Below are positions 59,705-64,000 of a stretch of 64,000 nt of DNA, in pieces. The DNA lies in the NCBI GenBank assembly GCA_027605045.1, contig JAQFWX010000038.1, positions 248,001 through 312,000 on the forward strand, in the 5' to 3' direction. The notes below the pieces were generated by a model. It saw nothing but the letters and a program-made list of their open reading frames with translations, was not told the origin of the DNA and searched no databases. Position numbers and translations under genes: made by a program. How positions within the stretch are numbered: the first letter of the stretch is position 1; every line of letters starts with the position of its first letter. Source of the DNA: Phallus indusiatus. Taxonomy: Eukaryota; Basidiomycota; Agaricomycetes; Phallales; Phallaceae.

Positions 59705-61984
59705 TTCAGATTGTGCGGTAGAGTTGTATAAAGAGTCGGTGTGATAAAGCTTGTGAGGGGAAATTTGGGGCTTGGGCTTTTATAGCAATAGCAAGATGTG
59801 GACCCGAACTGGGCTGGTGTCCAGACTGTATGCCGGACACGGACTCATTCACTCACAGATAGGACCCGTTTGTCCTTCCAGATTCCCACTTACTAATATC
59901 AAAAACAATTTTTTTTAGCTTTAGATTCCATATCTTTTGACTTTCAACAACAACGCCTTGACCGGGCTTAAAGCTTTGCAATTATCATGCTGATTAGAGC
60001 GATTAGAAAGATTCTGCTTCCCTACTCAGCTGTATTGAATTGTCATCCATCCCTAAGTTGGCGACTAAAAGTCTATGAAAAGTATTGCGACAGTGACGGA
60101 CAGCATTCTCAAATTGTACTGTGCATATTGTCCTTTGGGATAATTCCTCTATTACTCTAGAAGAGATTGTTTAATATAATGAATCAGATCGCTTACGTTC
60201 GTCTGGCCTGCAGAATGGCCCGCTGCCTCAGATTTAGACCCAACTCGGGATTGCAGCTGCCAACACCGACGCCGCGGCGTGACGTTACTTTCCGTCAATT
60301 ATGTGAATCATTCAAGATATAACGACGGCAAACTTTGTCTTGAAAATAATGGTAGCTTCCGAGAGGGAACAATTTATACAAGAACTGGAAGCTTTCTATT
60401 AAAAATATCTGTGTAATAGAGCTGCCAGCAGGTGCCGGTGACTGGGCAAATGACGGCAACCAGTGCTAGTGAAGTCGACTTGGTAGCAACGATAAGAGAG
60501 GAATTTAAAGATGCTGAATGTAAATGATAATGACTATTTAATGGCACAAGACGCATATAGCCTGAGATACAGTACTTTTAGAAACAGTCTAAGTTACACT
60601 TGCTGTTTCAAAATTTCAACGTTCATTGTTCGTCCAGTCAGAGGGAACGACGAGTAGTACATACTATTAATCAATTGAAAAATCCACTCTGTTCCGTTAC
60701 AGTGCTTCAAGCCCCTCATAAAAATAATCACAACTGACAATTGTGGGCCGTGTTATACATAAATAAACGAACGTTGCACGACCAATTTCCAATACTGAGA
60801 GTAAAGCGTACTTCAAACGTTTATGTGAAGTGTGTTTTTTTCAATTGCGCAATTGGAAAGTAACGAGTTATTAACGAGGTTATCTGAGTTCTCTAAGAGC
60901 TATTAGAATCCAGGTCAGATCCTGATATTCTCTACCCTGTTTGAATGTTAAGGGAGATAAGCATCCGACATCAATTTAAGACATTGGCTTTTTCAGTCAT
61001 ATATGACCCTGCTAAGCTACTACTAGTCATGATTTAATTTGCCATAAGCATAATATGGGCCAAAGATATTTCTGGTTATGAACATTCCGAAAAAAATAAA
61101 TAGGATAATTTCGGCTTAACTAATGGGCAAATCAAGGTTCCTAAAAGACAAATATACAAAATAAACAGGGTACATACGGAATTTACATAGATTGAGTAAA
61201 GGTTGGACTCGGTGACACAGTTTCCGTGTCCTTTGTCTTTTGTCCTTTGGGGCCGCGGAACAAGGGGTCGTATTTATCTTCGGACTGGATTTATTTTTAC
61301 TCATAAAGTTTCATTTCTATGTGAGGCGCAATGACTACAACGAGTTTTGTCCTACCAAGTCATAACCACTGGCATTGAGACTTCCGAAGATCTAGTAGTA
61401 AAGTGGAATGATGATGATGATTTTATGATTTTATCCGTTATTTCGCTTCAAGACTTTTCACTTCAGTGCAGTCGACGAAATTTCATGTCTGTTTCGAATT
61501 TCATGGCGTTTTACAACCTAAATTTAGTACATACATCGTTGCCGATTTACAATATGTAGCATTTGTCGTTTTCGCTTCTCTTAATATCTTAAGCTCTCAG
61601 TGTAAATTTGGCGTTCCTCTAACGCATCACCTCACCATTTCTTCTCAAAGACACACTGGTTGATTAATCATTTATAAGCCGTAATGTAAAATCGAGATCT
61701 GTTGAAATAATACCGGGTTTGCATACTTAAGATTTAGATATACATAGGTGTGTCGGAGCTTCTGACAAACAATTCACAATGGTCGTCAACCAAACGTGGA
61801 CCCTGACTGCGGCCTGCGGAATCGCCACGGTCACGCGGTCACCGGTCACGTAAATACGGGTCTCTACAAAGAAATCCACAAGCGTAACCATGTTCAACGA
61901 ATCTCTGAAGCTCAGGTTATCAGACATTGGTTAGCACTTGATTTACATCTTTCAAACTATTTCTTTTTGAATATCAAATATTTC
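59705..61984. other. intergenic, nothing recognised
   Basis: About 2.3 kb, AT-rich, with short frames only. The right end contains the unresolved 5' part of the P450 gene. Confidence 0.35.
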
Positions 61985-64000
61985 TGGTAGACTTAACCAC
62001 ACTAAAGTTCTGCGGAGCCGCACTAGTGTTTTATGCCCTTCTTTCTGCCCTTCGCCACGACCCTTATGTGCCTTGTTCATATTCGTGTCATTTGAGAAAT
62101 TTGGCTCTAACATCCATCCTAGGCAGATGTTCCGGCCATAGGAAGCTCTAGCCCTATCTGGTCTTACATTGATGGCTTCCAATTTCTTTGGAATGGTCAG
62201 GATATCGTAAGACGAGGGTATCGGAAGGCACGTATACTATATCTCTTCGTTTACATAACTTGATACCTATTTTAAATGTGCTTAGTATCAGAAGGAAGGC
62301 ATCTTTCGCTTCGCAACTCCAGTGGGATGGATGGTCATAATCGCGGGACGGAAGTACATCGAAGAGTTACGAAGTAAGAAGGATGATGAGCTCTCGGCCT
62401 CGCCAGCTATAAGACAAGTTACGTGTGTGCTTTCCCCCTTCAGCTCCTTTTCAAAGACCGAGACAAAATATTTGTTTTTAGGTTTTATCCGGAGACTACA
62501 CATTCGGCTCAGAGATATTCGACCGAGAATATCATGTACCAATTGTGCGCACGAGTTTAACGCGGAATATCAATAATTTTTTCGACGATGTCAACGAAGA
62601 AGTCAAACTGACAATAGATGATTACTTTCTGACGCCGTCAAGTGGTTCGCCAACAAAACAAAACCGCATAGCATTATATTGATTCATTTAATACTACAGG
62701 TTCCGAATGGACGTCATTGAATATACTTACGTTTTGTCAACACGTCGTAGCCCGCACTTCAAATCGGCTTTATGTCTCCGACCCCTCTATTTGTAAGTGT
62801 CGTATCTTTTATCCACGCTCGCTTGCAGAGGTTGTTTCGTTTACTTATGCATCAAAACGGAAAGATCGAGAACCCGGATATCTGAAGACTGCCATCAATT
62901 TCGTCGACGATACCAACGGTGCAGGAATAATCCTTCGATTTTTCCCAGATTTCATAAAACCGTCAATTCTTTTTGTATCTATATGTTCATGTGGTCTGAC
63001 GGTAATTACAGCATTGTCACTCCTTGCTTGACAAATGTTCCTGCAGCCATCAAACGTGGGATGAGATATCTCTCGGACAATATCTCTGAACGACTCGAGA
63101 TGATCAAGAAGTACGGCAATAACTATCCAGGTAAAAAGGTAGCATCTTACTGCAATGTTTTTCCTTTACCTGTCCTTGACGGTTGTTTATAGAACGATGT
63201 GCTTTCTTGGTTTATTGATATGGCAGAGGAAAGAGATCGCAACGTGCGCGGTCTGACTTTACGGATCCTACACATAAACTCGTCTGCTATATTCACAACG
63301 TCAACAGTGAATCCTATAATTGTATTTATTTTAATAATGCATTTACAGCTTCTTCCTCCTTATTAGGCATTGTACATCGCCCTTATTTCTCTCATCACAC
63401 ACCCAGAATATGTTCAACCATTACGGGACGAGATTGAATCTGTTGTATCCGAACACGGGTGGAGCAAGGCTTCCATGGGCCGTCTACACAAAATGGATAG
63501 CTTCTTAATGGAGGCGACCCGCATTTATACTTTGTATGGAGGTTTGTCCTTGAGTTCATCCGCCTCATCAACATCTCTCTTCCTCCTAACATGATGTGCT
63601 CTAGTGACAAGTCCTCGTCTAGCGATGGTTGACTACACTTTCTCAAATGGGATGACTGTCCCCAAAGGCGCTTTCATTGCTGTTGCAAGCACGGCTAGAC
63701 AATTAGATGAAAACATTTTCCCTGAACCTCACAAATTCAATGGATTCAGATTCTGCGACACCGCGGGCGACGACCAGGCTAGTGATGGGAAACAAAGTCA
63801 AAGTATCAATACGAGCACCTCATCCAAACTGACGGCATTGAATTCCCCCGATTTACTCTTGTTTGGATTGGGAGAACATGGGTGGTTCGTCTCTCCGCTT
63901 AGGGGGTATTTTTCATTGTTTTGCTAAAGAAAACAACTTTACTTTCAGCCCTGGACGATTCTTTGCGGCACACCTGCTAAAACTCACTTTAAGCCATATC
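61985..64000 (+). CDS. Cytochrome P450, 3' end beyond window
   Basis: Basidiomycete-type microsomal P450 monooxygenase. A hydrophobic stretch (CGAALVFYALLSALRHDPY, about 62000-62060) is a likely membrane anchor but lacks an in-frame ATG, so the first exon is unresolved. From 62123: ADVPAIGSSSPIWSYIDGFQ and DIVRRGYRK, then EGIFRFATPVGWMVIIAG, TFCQHVVARTSNRLYV, an I-helix region (RNVRGLTLRILHINSSAIF), the K-helix ExxR (FLMEATRI), a PxRF-like FNGFRF, and the haem loop FGLGEHGCPGRFFAAHLLK. The haem Cys codon is split by an intron (TG|gttcgt ... ttcag|C). Many short introns, all phase-consistent where checked. The window ends shortly after the haem loop. The CYP family number is not assigned. Confidence 0.85.

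Noticed and set aside
32342..64000. A terpene or NRPS biosynthetic gene cluster
   Set aside because: The terpene synthase, adenylation enzyme and P450 are 14-30 kb apart with unrelated genes between them and no shared regulatory signal.
1..64000. tRNA or rRNA genes
   Set aside because: I looked for B-box-like ggttcgaatcc words with a matching cloverleaf and found none convincing; a dedicated scan would settle this.

Overview
The window looks like genomic DNA of an Agaricomycete (mushroom-forming basidiomycete). Genes are cut by many short introns of about 50-60 nt with gtragt-like donors and ctaac-like branch points. The gene families also fit: an adjacent-repeat F-box/LRR protein, a sesquiterpene synthase, a Zn2Cys6 regulator with a fungal-specific domain, a GH3 beta-glucosidase, a basidiomycete-type P450 and Kex2-processed Ser/Thr-rich secreted proteins. 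There are no operons, CRISPR arrays or convincing tRNA genes.

The left half (about 1-29.1 kb) is a degenerating tandem segmental duplication of a four-gene module. In ancestral order the module is: an MBL-fold, ComEC-like hydrolase (minus), then a very large unrecognised protein (plus, about 1,500 residues, ending in 29-residue helical repeats), then an FAD-dependent amine/sarcosine-type oxidase (minus), then a small secreted protein with a CBM19-like tail (plus). Copy A (1041-13337) has a wrecked MBL gene, an intact large gene, an intact FAD oxidase and a secreted-protein gene split by a solo LTR. Copy B (15459-27369) has an intact 13-exon MBL gene and large gene, only the last few codons of the FAD oxidase, and an intact secreted-protein gene. 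A third, truncated copy C (about 27765-29055) carries only the last intron and exon of the large gene plus its downstream flank. The two main copies have therefore lost complementary genes. The MBL hydrolase and the large protein start within about 45-65 bp of each other, head to head, in both copies, so they are the best candidate here for an undescribed co-regulated pair. A small ubiquitin-like gene (14405-14911) lies between copies A and B.

The right half (29-64 kb) is ordinary single-copy fungal sequence with wide spacers. It holds an F-box/LRR gene with a frameshift (29295-30938), a sesquiterpene synthase with an altered first metal-binding motif (32342-33579), a Zn2Cys6 regulator (38253-42254), a Gly-rich hypothetical protein (43460-44179), a stand-alone NRPS-like adenylation protein (47569-49854), a secreted GH3 beta-glucosidase (50819-54298), two small hypothetical genes (55950-56555, 59075-59704) and a cytochrome P450 running off the right edge (about 61985-64000). 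The synthase, adenylation enzyme and P450 are too far apart to be called one biosynthetic cluster from sequence alone.

Gene models were spliced by eye and checked for reading-frame phase and for agreement between paralogues. The N-termini of the two large proteins and of the P450 remain unresolved.
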